Origin: JASHVB01 sp049522565
GTDB lineage: Bacteria > Pseudomonadota > Alphaproteobacteria > Acetobacterales > Acetobacteraceae
Length of the DNA stretch: 14,233 nt
Direction: 5' to 3'
Assembly: GCA_049522565.1 (NCBI GenBank)
Contig: JBEKNT010000151.1
Location: 1 to 14,233, forward strand
The stretch's first letter is position 1, and each line of letters starts with the position of its first letter. A program made the position numbers and the translations under genes. Of the stretch, positions 1-6,389 are shown piece after piece. Below the pieces are notes generated by a model. It did no database searches. It was not told the DNA's origin and saw nothing but the letters and a program-made list of their open reading frames with translations.

Positions 1-87
1 TTGAGGCCGCCGAACAGCGGTCGCTGCCGGTGCGGTGCGGTTCTATGGTCAGACCCTCAGCGCCGGTGCGTTGACGTTTCGTTGATA

Positions 88-127
88 TTCAGCACGGAGA
101 AAGCCGGAGAACACGGTGATCACGGAG
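88..127 (+). repeat. Left inverted-repeat arm of the GxxExxY cassette
   Basis: This arm pairs in inverted orientation with 537-577. The outer 12 bases (88-99) match the complement of 566-577 exactly. A spacer of 5 bases here, against 6 in the partner, does not match. The inner 23 bases (105-127) match the complement of 537-559 exactly. The arm is built from repeated CACGGAG-like words and contains the palindrome GTGATCAC. Its inner edge runs into GGAGG at 124-128, which is the Shine-Dalgarno sequence of the gene starting at 136, so the repeat provides the gene's translation signal. Confidence 0.9.
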
Positions 128-135
128 GAAGCGTT

Positions 136-511
136 ATGCTGCTGGCGGAACCATTGACCGATCGGGTGATCGGGCTGGCGATCGAGGTGCACCGCCATCC
201 CTGGCCCCGGCCTGTTGGAATCCGTCTACGAGCAATGCCTATGCCGCGAGTTAGGAGAGGCGGGCATTGTCTTCGCGAGGCAAGTCGCGATTCCCATCAC
301 TTATAAAGGTGCACCAGTCGGTGACGGCTTCAAGGCGGATATCGTTGTCGCCAACGAGCTTATCCTGGAGATCAAAGCCGTCACCACCATGCTCCCGATC
401 CACGAGGTGCAACGCCGCACGTACCTCCGGATGAGCGGCATCCATGTTGGCCTGCTACTGAACTTCAACGTGCCACGTCTGGTGGACGGTCTCCGTCGCA
501 CCGTGATGTAG
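136..511 (+). pseudogene. GxxExxY-family protein (PD-(D/E)XK nuclease-like), single-base frameshift
   Basis: The ATG at 136 follows GGAGG (124-128) with good spacing and opens with LTDRVIGLAIEVHRH, the usual N-terminus of the GxxExxY family (Pfam PDDEXK_3 type). After the His codon at 196-198 the frame breaks: one extra C in the CCC at 199-201 moves the rest into the next frame. There it continues as PGPGLLESVYEQCL, carrying the family motif G-L-L-E-S-V-Y at 209-229. Further on, GFKADIVV and LILEIKAV supply the Asp and Glu-x-Lys of a PD-(D/E)XK core. It ends at TAG 509-511. With the extra base removed it gives about 125 residues, the normal family length. The family's cellular role is not settled. 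The frameshift could be a true mutation, a sequencing error or, less likely, programmed. Only the N-terminal ~20 residues are separated from the rest; the nuclease-like core is intact. Confidence 0.85.
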
Positions 512-536
512 CTCCCGCCGACGCGGTCCGCTCTTT

Positions 537-577
537 CTCCGTGATCACCGTGTTCTCCGCACTGCCTCCGTGCTGAA
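537..577 (-). repeat. Right inverted-repeat arm of the GxxExxY cassette
   Basis: Reverse-complement partner of 88-127: 35 positions identical in two uninterrupted blocks of 23 and 12 bases, with a 5/6-base variable spacer. It begins about 25 bases after the stop codon at 511, so the two arms bracket the gene closely at both ends. A transcript through the unit could fold into a long stem enclosing the coding region. I see no clear target-site duplication in the flanks. Confidence 0.9.
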
Positions 578-622
578 AAAACGCAGCCGCGGGCCACCCC
601 AGGCCGTGGCGTGTGGCTGTCA

Positions 623-662
623 GGCCGGCCGGAAATCCCGGCCCATAACCAGGGGATTCCCC
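623..662. other. Two adjacent small hairpins in non-coding DNA
   Basis: GGCCGG (627-632), a 5-base loop and CCGGCC (638-643) form a perfect hairpin. It is followed by GGGG-ATT-CCCC at 652-662. Neither has a T-run, so a Rho-independent terminator call is weak. They lie just outside the right arm of the GxxExxY cassette. The rest of 578-713 shows no gene I can support on either strand. Confidence 0.3.
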
Positions 663-713
663 GGTCGGGCGGAGGCATCAACAAACTTCGCAATAAGCGC
701 CTTACGGAGTGAC

Positions 714-1095
714 TCAGGCCTGCCCAACCACCGCCCGCGGCATGCCCCGAATCCGCCCACCGGCACGGTCGATACGGCGCAACAGCCGCCAGACCGAACG
801 GATCGATGCAACCGCCATGGTTCAGTTATGCAACCATTTGGTGGCGTCGTCGAGGCGCCGGTGCAGTTCCTCCACCGTGGCCCCGATTGCATCGATCGCC
901 GCATCCGGTTGCTGCCATTCCGCGGCTTCAGTCTTCGCCGCCCGTGTCCCGCGGCTGGTCACCCGGCCGGCCAGCACGCCGCTTTGCGCCGGTCTGGGCG
1001 GCACGGCTTTTCAGCGATCGCATCGCGGCATCCTGCGGAATGTCCGGTGGTCGGGCGAACGCGCAAATCCCGCGGACAACCGCCCACTGGCCCAT
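714..1095 (-). pseudogene. Possible decayed small ORF, unrecognised
   Basis: This stretch, downstream of the membrane-protein gene, has no intact gene. An ATG at 1095 follows GGGGAACGGAGA and opens a frame reading MGQWAVVRGICAFARPPD. Near 966-975 (GGCCGGCCGG run) a one-base shift would join it to a frame with GC-rich third positions that reads DAIGATVEELHRRLDDATKWLHN in two halves and stops at TGA 822-824. The same frame reopens at ATG 818 with MAVASIRSVWRLLRRIDRAGG and stops at 714. The codon bias suggests a former gene with one frameshift and one nonsense codon. I recognise no family, and it may equally be non-coding GC-rich DNA. Confidence 0.18.
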
Positions 1096-1131
1096 TCTCC
1101 GTTCCCCGAACCAGCCGCCTCGGTAGCACGC

Positions 1132-2793
1132 TCAGCGCGCGCCGGACGCCATCGTTCCCTGCGGGCGCACCGTGGGGTCATCCTGTCTCGGCCGAGGCAA
1201 CAAGCGACACCACTGAATGGCGTTGTTGTCGAGATTCGACTCCACCGGCGCACAAGGACCGCGGCGCAATTCGTAATACGCCAGGGTGCGGTCGGCGGTG
1301 CCGGGCGATTCGACCTGGTCTTGCAGCCCATACAGCGGGCCTTCGTGGTTGCGAATTGCCGCGGCCGCCTGCCGGGCCAGCAGGTTGCCGCCCCCGGGCC
1401 GCACAAGATTGTTGTTGGCCCCCACCAGCCGGACGGTGGCGGGAAACAGATCGGCGAGATAGGCCATCGGTGCCCCGTCCAACAGCACGACCATGGCGTC
1501 CGGTTCGACCGCTGTCGGCAGACTTGCGCGCATCGGCAGCGGTGCCGCCATGCGTCCCCAATTCGGGTAGATGGTCATCGCCTGGGTGCCGACGCACAGC
1601 GCAACGAAAGCCAGCGCGACCGGCGCGCGAATGCCGGGTCGCGTCAGCCACGGCCGCAGCGCCGTCAGCACGATCGCCCCGGTCAGCAGTTCCAGCGCCG
1701 CCAGGTAGCGCAGGACGGAGAACTGCATCTCCCACAGCGCAAACGTTCCACTGAAGAACACCGCCAGCATCGCGGCGCTACGGTTGCCGGACCTGCCGTC
1801 CAGCCGCCGGCGCAACGCCCGCACCGCGATCGACGCGAGTGCGACATAGGCAATGGCGAAGCGAGGGTCGCGCACCAGCAGTTCGCTCGCCAGCGCGCGG
1901 GGCTGCGCGGCCCAATAGAACGGATATGCCAGTGCCATCGTGATGCCGCGCGGGAAGAAACGTCCGTCGGTGAACGGCAGCGGATCGACGAACGGGGAGC
2001 GGAAGACCTGGTTCAGGTAGGGCAGCATGGGGTTGCCGAAGTGGCGATACAACAACAGCCACCACGGACCGCCGAGCACAATTGCGGCGACCGTCCCACC
2101 CAGGATGAACGTGGCGAGGGCGGGCAGTCGGCGCGACGCAGTGCGTCGTGGCGCGGTAAGCAGTGCGATCGTCCCGGCAATCGCATAGGGCGCAGTCGTG
2201 AGTTTGAGCCCGACGGCCACGCCGAACAGCATGCCGGCCAGCGCAGTGGACCGAGCGGCTGGCATGGTTTCGCCGGTCAGCAGCAACAGCCCCGCAAGGA
2301 TGCAGGCGCCTGGCACCGCATCGCTCATGGCGGTAGCGAGCGTGGGATAACCCGCCGCGCCGACGCCACTCCACAGCGCCGCGGCCAGCGCGAGCAAGGT
2401 CCGTCCCGGCAGCGTGCACGGGATGACCCGCAGCGTCAGCAGGAAGGCGAGGGCCACCGCTACGCCCTGGGGCAGCGACAGCACGACGTTGCGCAGCACC
2501 GGCGCATCGTTCAGCGCGTCGCGGATCGCGCCGAGGGCGATGTCCATGACCGGCGAATAGAACGTCTGCAACTGCGCCGCGGCGATGTCGGACCAGAACC
2601 GGCCGGAGATCAGCGCATGCGCATTGTACTCATGGTAATTGCGCAGGTCCCAGTCGGCATCGCTGCCGGTGCGGGCGGCAAGGACAGAGAACAATGCGAC
2701 GATGGCAAGGGCGCAGAACCACGTGCCGGAACATCCGGCCAGCCGGCGCCGTGCGCTTGTGGCGAGACTGCGCGCCACCCGATCGTCCTGCAT
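1132..2793 (-). CDS. Polytopic membrane protein, GT-C-type glycosyltransferase-like
   Basis: A 553-residue protein with many hydrophobic segments (first about residues 22-40, then regularly to about residue 410) and a soluble C-terminal tail of about 130 residues. Right after the first segment is an acidic loop, SDADWDLRNYHEYNAHALISG (split here: SDADWDL then RNYHEYN), with Asp45, Asp47 and Asp49. An Asp-containing first periplasmic loop is typical of GT-C enzymes, which use polyprenyl-phosphate sugars; the D-L-x-N-Y-H pattern recurs in uncharacterised GT-87-like bacterial proteins as I remember them. The ATG at 2793 has GAGG about 7 bases upstream. Its neighbours suggest no pathway. A CtrA-box-like palindrome lies about 60 bases upstream. 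A sugar or lipid transfer role at the inner membrane is inference; it could also be another polytopic membrane family. Confidence 0.75.
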   Translation of the reverse strand: MQDDRVARSLATSARRRLAGCSGTWFCALAIVALFSVLAARTGSDADWDLRNYHEYNAHALISGRFWSDIAAAQLQTFYSPVMDIALGAIRDALNDAPVLRNVVLSLPQGVAVALAFLLTLRVIPCTLPGRTLLALAAALWSGVGAAGYPTLATAMSDAVPGACILAGLLLLTGETMPAARSTALAGMLFGVAVGLKLTTAPYAIAGTIALLTAPRRTASRRLPALATFILGGTVAAIVLGGPWWLLLYRHFGNPMLPYLNQVFRSPFVDPLPFTDGRFFPRGITMALAYPFYWAAQPRALASELLVRDPRFAIAYVALASIAVRALRRRLDGRSGNRSAAMLAVFFSGTFALWEMQFSVLRYLAALELLTGAIVLTALRPWLTRPGIRAPVALAFVALCVGTQAMTIYPNWGRMAAPLPMRASLPTAVEPDAMVVLLDGAPMAYLADLFPATVRLVGANNNLVRPGGGNLLARQAAAAIRNHEGPLYGLQDQVESPGTADRTLAYYELRRGPCAPVESNLDNNAIQWCRLLPRPRQDDPTVRPQGTMASGAR

Positions 2794-2856
2794 AGCGCCT
2801 CGAAGAATGCTGCCGGGCGATCCGATCGCCTGACGCGCATCCTCTGGTATGGGTCC

Positions 2857-2871
2857 TTAACACGGCGTTAA
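2857..2871. promoter_or_regulatory. TTAA-N7-TTAA palindrome (CtrA-box-like) upstream of the membrane-protein gene
   Basis: TTAA at 2857-2860, seven bases (CACGGCG), then TTAA at 2868-2871. The symmetry extends to CTTAAC/GTTAAG. In alphaproteobacteria TTAA-N7-TTAA is the CtrA recognition pattern, and TTAA is rare in DNA this GC-rich. It sits about 63 bases upstream of the ATG at 2793, a sensible place for an operator. Binding by CtrA is inferred from the pattern alone; it could be an operator for another dimeric regulator. Confidence 0.45.
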
Positions 2872-2983
2872 GCGGATGAGCGGCAGTGCGCCAGGTGCTG
2901 ACGCGCGCGTCCGCCGTCCCGCGAGTGCGCTGCCTCCGACGCTGCAAGTCCGCTTCTGCCACACGTGAAACGCCACCGCGATG

Positions 2984-3083
2984 TGTCGGTCCGCCAGCAG
3001 GTTCACCACAAAGACACCAAGGCACGAAGATTCATTGCTTCGTGCCTTGGTGTCTTTGTGGTGAACCTGCTGGCGGACTGACA
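2984..3083. repeat. 100-bp near-perfect palindrome with 8-base loop, no gene inside
   Basis: The arms 2989-3029 and 3038-3078 are exact reverse complements over 41 bases around the loop ATTCATTG (3030-3037). After one G/T mismatch, symmetry continues for 4 more pairs to 2984 and 3083. The arm contains ACAAAG, ACACCAAG and GCACGAAG, spaced CAC-AAG-like words. It lies between the dehydratase stop (3131) and the membrane-protein start (2793), both on the minus strand. It may stop or process transcription between them, although no T-run follows. From memory such palindromic words recur intergenically in many environmental bacterial genomes; MITE-like mobility is inference. The rest of 2794-3130 holds no gene I can support. 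Confidence 0.9.
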
Positions 3084-3130
3084 GCGGCCGGGATCGAAGC
3101 GCGCGGATCAGGATACGATCGGAGGGCGCT

Positions 3131-4924
3131 TCAATGATTGTTGCGCGACTCCCCGCGCGTCTCGATGATGTTGAGAAACAGCGTCGCCGGCTCCAGGCAC
3201 GCGCCCTTGCCCAACTGGCCGACCATCGAGCGGTAGATCTCCTCCCACGGCGTCATGTTGTTCAGCTTGGGCGGCGTCCAGGCGCGCCGCCGCGCTTCCA
3301 GCTCGCCGGCCGGCAGCAGCACGTCCACCTTGCGCGTGTTGAGGTCGATGCGGATGCGGTCGCCGGTCTGCAACAACGCCAGGCCGCCGCCCACCGCCGC
3401 CTCCGGCGACACGTTGAGGATCGACGGCGCTGCGGACGTGCCCGACTGCCGCCCGTCTCCCATGGTCGGCAGCGCCATGATGCCGCGCTTCAACATCGAC
3501 GCTGGCGGCTGCATGTTCACCACCTCGGCGCTGCCGGGATAGCCGACCGGGCCGCAGTTGCGGATGATCAGTACCGACTGGTCTTCCACGCCGAGATCGG
3601 GATCCTCGATGCGGTGGTGGTAGTCCTCCGGGCCTTCGAACACGATCGCCTTGCCCTCGAACACGTTCGGCCGCGACGGATCGGACAGGAAGCGCTTGCG
3701 AAAATCCTGGTCGATGACGCTGATCTTCATCACCGCGCTGTCGAACAGGTTGCCGGACATCACCACATAGCCGGCCGCCGGCAGCATCGGCGCATCATAC
3801 GAACGGATCACCTCGCGGTCGCCGTCCGCCACGTCGCGCAGGTTCTCCGCGACGGTCTTGCCGGTGACGGTCATCGCATCGCGGTTCAGTTTGCCGGCCG
3901 CCAGCAGTTCCTTCATCACTGCGGGCACGCCTCCGGCGCGATGGAACTTTTCCCCGAGGAACCGCCCCGCCGGCTGCACGTCGCACAGCAGCGGAATCTC
4001 GGGACCCACGCGCTGCCAGTCGTCGAGCGTGTGCTCCACGCCCATGTGCCGCGCGATCGCCACCATGTGGATCGGGCAGTTCGACGACGCGCCCAGCGCC
4101 GCCGCGGCGGCCACCGCGTTCTCGAACGCCGCTTCCGTCATGATGTCGGAGGGCCGCAGGTTCTCGTGCACCATGCCGACGATGCGCTTGCCGGTCTCGT
4201 AGGCCATCCAGCCGCGCTCGCGATGCGGCGCGGGGATGGCGGCGCAGCCGGGCAGCGACATGCCCAGCGCCTCGGCCAGCGCGTTCATCGAGGTCGCGGT
4301 GCCCATGGTGTTGCAGTGGCCGACGGACGGCGCGGACGACGACACCATCTGCATGAACTCGTCGTAGCCGATTTTTCCCTCGGCGAAGAGTTTCCTCCCT
4401 TCCCAGATGATGGTGCCGGAGCCGGACAGGCGGCCCTGCCACCAGCCGTCCAGCATCGGCCCGCCGGACAGCACGATGGCCGGGATGTTCACCGTCGCCG
4501 CACCCATCAGGCACGCGGGGGTGGTCTTGTCGCAACCGGTGGTCAGCACCACGCCGTCGATCGGATAGCCGTGCAGCACCTCGACCAGGCCGAGATAGGC
4601 CAGGTTGCGGTCGAGCGCCGCGGTCGGCCGCTTGCCGGTCTCCTGGATCGGATGCATCGGAAATTCCAGCGGCACGCCGCCGGCATCGCGGATGCCGTCG
4701 CGCACACGGGACGCCAACTCGATGTGGTGGCGGTTACAAGGGGACAGGTCGGAGCCGGTCTGCGCGATGCCGATGATCGGTTTGCCGCCGCGCAGTTCGT
4801 CCGGGGTGATGCCGTAGTTCATGTAGCGCTCGAGGTAGAGCGCGGTCATGGCAGGATCGGCGGGCTCGTCGAACCAGCGGCGGGAACGCAGGCGCTTTGC
4901 CCCGGTGCCGTTATGCGCGGTCAT
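3131..4924 (-). CDS. IlvD/Edd-family sugar-acid dehydratase (arabinonate/xylonate type)
   Basis: A 597-residue enzyme of the IlvD/Edd superfamily, which dehydrates sugar acids or dihydroxy acids to 2-keto-3-deoxy acids using an iron-sulfur cluster and Mg2+. Cluster cysteines are visible at about Cys63 (SPCNRHH), Cys131 (TTGCDKTTPAC) and Cys204 (GHCNTMGT). Asp132-Lys133 matches the Mg-binding carbamylated-lysine site. GDGRQSGTS near residues 489-497 holds the likely catalytic Ser494. The overall pattern (RRWFDEP near the N-terminus, ETRG at the C-terminus) is closest to pentonate dehydratases such as L-arabinonate or D-xylonate dehydratase rather than branched-chain IlvD; the exact substrate cannot be read. 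I chose the ATG at 4924 because GGGAGGA lies 8 bases upstream; the frame stays open further upstream but lacks family sequence. No other sugar-acid pathway enzymes are beside it. Confidence 0.93.
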   Translation of the reverse strand: MTAHNGTGAKRLRSRRWFDEPADPAMTALYLERYMNYGITPDELRGGKPIIGIAQTGSDLSPCNRHHIELASRVRDGIRDAGGVPLEFPMHPIQETGKRPTAALDRNLAYLGLVEVLHGYPIDGVVLTTGCDKTTPACLMGAATVNIPAIVLSGGPMLDGWWQGRLSGSGTIIWEGRKLFAEGKIGYDEFMQMVSSSAPSVGHCNTMGTATSMNALAEALGMSLPGCAAIPAPHRERGWMAYETGKRIVGMVHENLRPSDIMTEAAFENAVAAAAALGASSNCPIHMVAIARHMGVEHTLDDWQRVGPEIPLLCDVQPAGRFLGEKFHRAGGVPAVMKELLAAGKLNRDAMTVTGKTVAENLRDVADGDREVIRSYDAPMLPAAGYVVMSGNLFDSAVMKISVIDQDFRKRFLSDPSRPNVFEGKAIVFEGPEDYHHRIEDPDLGVEDQSVLIIRNCGPVGYPGSAEVVNMQPPASMLKRGIMALPTMGDGRQSGTSAAPSILNVSPEAAVGGGLALLQTGDRIRIDLNTRKVDVLLPAGELEARRRAWTPPKLNNMTPWEEIYRSMVGQLGKGACLEPATLFLNIIETRGESRNNH

Positions 4925-5147
4925 GGTCCGGTCCTCCCTTGTGGCTGAGCAGGGCGGAGACTGTGGGGGAGGCTGGTGCGAAGTCAACGCCGGTCCATGC
5001 GCGACGATCACCATGGATGCTCTCCGGCAACGGAACAATCGGCGGACACCCAACATCACCCGCGGAGCATGGCCTCATGCGCCCGCCACGTTGCACCGAG
5101 CGCCCGAGACATTGACCCATCCGGGCAAGGCGGCGGCCGAGGCGTCA

Positions 5148-5210
5148 CCGTCGCGAAAGCGGGGGCCCAGCGCTGGGGCCACAGAGGTGGCGCAGTTTGG
5201 GCCCGCCCCC
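5148..5210. repeat. Diverged intergenic repeat / imperfect hairpin after the solute-binding gene
   Basis: Just beyond the stop at 5215 of the minus-strand gene, GCGGGGGCCCA (5159-5169) can pair imperfectly with TTGGGCCCGCC (near 5198-5208). The left side, CGCGAAAGCGGG (5152-5163), is the same word found in the palindrome at 7419-7520, so this looks like a degraded copy of that repeat family. It could act as a transcription end for the solute-binding gene. The remainder of 4925-5214 shows no gene. Confidence 0.45.
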
Positions 5211-5214
5211 CTGC

Positions 5215-6252
5215 TCAGTGCCCTTCCATCCACGTGTCGAAGCGCTGCTGCAGCTTCGCCAGGTTGTCGTGCCAGAAGCCGGTATCGAGGCGAACCGCGG
5301 CGCTCAGATTGGCTGCAACGGTCGGTGAAAGCGCCTGCACCTCCGGCGTCAGCCCGTCATTCGTGCCTTTGGCCAGCCCGGCGATGCCGGCACTCTCGAA
5401 CAGCCGCGCCTCCACCGCCGGCATGCCGGCGAAATACAGGAACTGCTGCGCCTGGCGCAGGTCCGGACTGCTCTTCGCGACCGCCCAGCTTTCCACCTGA
5501 TACAGCCCGGCGTTCCACTGCACACCGAAATTGCGATGCTCCGTCCGGTTCGCCATGACGATCCGGCCGGATGGCGCCGTCGTCATCAACACGTCGCCGG
5601 AACTCAGGATATGCGCCGCCTCGGCGCCGGTCTGCCACCACACGATATACGGCTTGAGCTGATCCAGCTTGCGGAACGCGCGATCCACCCCGTCGCTGGT
5701 CCCCAGCACCTTGTAGACGTCGGGGGGAGACACGCCGTCGGCGATCAGGGCGAACTCCAGGTTGCCGCGCACGCCTTTGTAGAGGCCCCGCTTGCCGGGA
5801 TATTTCGCCACGTCCCAGAAGTCCGCCCAGCTCGGGGCGGCCGGGAACTTGTCGCGATCCCAGGCCAGCACCAGCGTGGTCAGCGCCGCACCGACGCCGC
5901 AGTCGCTGACGCCCTGCGCCAAATAGTGGTCCTTGCCGCCAATCGCCGACCAGTCGAGCTTCTCGAACAGGCCCTCTCCACAGCCGGTGGCGAGTTCCTC
6001 GGCGTTCACCTCGACCAGGTCCCAGGTGTTGTCCGGCGCCTTGAGCTGGTTGCGCAGCGTGTCCAGGCCGCCGTCCCAGCTCTCCAGTTGCACGGGAATG
6101 CCGGTTGCCGCGATGAACGGCGCGGCAACATCCTGGCGAACGGCGTCGGGCGTCGCCTCGCCGCGCACGACGACCGTCAGGTCGCGCGCCAACGCGGCGG
6201 CATGGCATGCGGCGACCAGCGCCACGGCGACGAGCAACGTGCGGGCGGGCAT
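5215..6252 (-). CDS. ABC-transporter extracellular solute-binding protein (PotD/polyamine-like)
   Basis: A 345-residue secreted binding protein of the spermidine/putrescine- or iron-type solute-binding class. The N-terminus is a signal peptide: MPARTLL, then a hydrophobic stretch to ALA at residues 20-22 followed by RDLTVVVRG, the first strand of the fold. VAAC at residues 13-16 also fits a lipobox, so a lipid anchor at Cys16 is possible. Family-like segments include LKAPDNTWDLVEVNAEEL, the AWDRDKFP strand near residue 131, PSWADFWDVAKYPGKRGL, and ELSSGDVLM-like HILSSGDVLMTTAPSG. The ligand cannot be read. No permease or ATPase gene is adjacent, so it is an orphan here. The ATG at 6252 has a poor ribosome site: AGGAG is about 17 bases upstream. 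No better in-frame start precedes the signal peptide, so the start is moderately sure. Confidence 0.88.
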   Translation of the reverse strand: MPARTLLVAVALVAACHAAALARDLTVVVRGEATPDAVRQDVAAPFIAATGIPVQLESWDGGLDTLRNQLKAPDNTWDLVEVNAEELATGCGEGLFEKLDWSAIGGKDHYLAQGVSDCGVGAALTTLVLAWDRDKFPAAPSWADFWDVAKYPGKRGLYKGVRGNLEFALIADGVSPPDVYKVLGTSDGVDRAFRKLDQLKPYIVWWQTGAEAAHILSSGDVLMTTAPSGRIVMANRTEHRNFGVQWNAGLYQVESWAVAKSSPDLRQAQQFLYFAGMPAVEARLFESAGIAGLAKGTNDGLTPEVQALSPTVAANLSAAVRLDTGFWHDNLAKLQQRFDTWMEGH

Positions 6253-6330
6253 GGACAGGGTGTTCGCGCTCCTGATGTGCGGCGGACGCTACAATCCGCG
6301 GCGCGGATCGGCAACGCGCGGTTTACCCGT

Positions 6331-6389
6331 CGAGGCCGGTCCATCCGCCGAGGCGGGTCTATCCACCGAGGCCGGTCTATCCGCCGAGG
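6331..6389. repeat. 18-bp tandem repeat overlapping the formyltransferase stop codon
   Basis: Three consecutive 18-base units begin at 6331, 6349 and 6367, each close to CGAGGCCGGTCTATCCGC, followed by a partial CGAGG at 6385. Units differ at one to three positions. The minus-strand formyltransferase stop TAG lies at 6377-6379 within the repeat, and because 18 is a multiple of three the next unit repeats the same Leu-Gly-Gly-stop codons in frame. It looks like a slippage duplication of the gene's last codons. The rest of 6253-6376 holds nothing else I can name. Confidence 0.85.

Noticed and set aside
1..87. 3' end of an upstream plus-strand gene (frame ending at TGA 72-74 or TGA 83-85)
   Set aside because: Two short frames end here, but one is preceded by a stop at positions 2-4 and the other shows no recognisable family; too little sequence to call.
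709..2871. Very long plus-strand open frame (720 codons) opposite the membrane-protein gene
   Set aside because: Its Gln/Arg-rich, low-complexity translation is typical of antisense frames over GC-rich genes; the minus strand carries a coherent multi-helix membrane protein.
2984..3083. Ordinary Rho-independent terminator
   Set aside because: The stem is over 40 bases and perfect, with no following T-run; it may stop transcription but is not a normal terminator.
3134..4948. Long plus-strand open frame (604 codons) opposite the dehydratase gene
   Set aside because: It is an antisense shadow of a well-conserved enzyme in GC-rich DNA; the translation is rich in His/Arg with no family resemblance and no ribosome site.
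6331..6389. CRISPR-like array
   Set aside because: Units are 18 bases, directly abutting, with no spacers and no cas genes; it is a simple tandem repeat.
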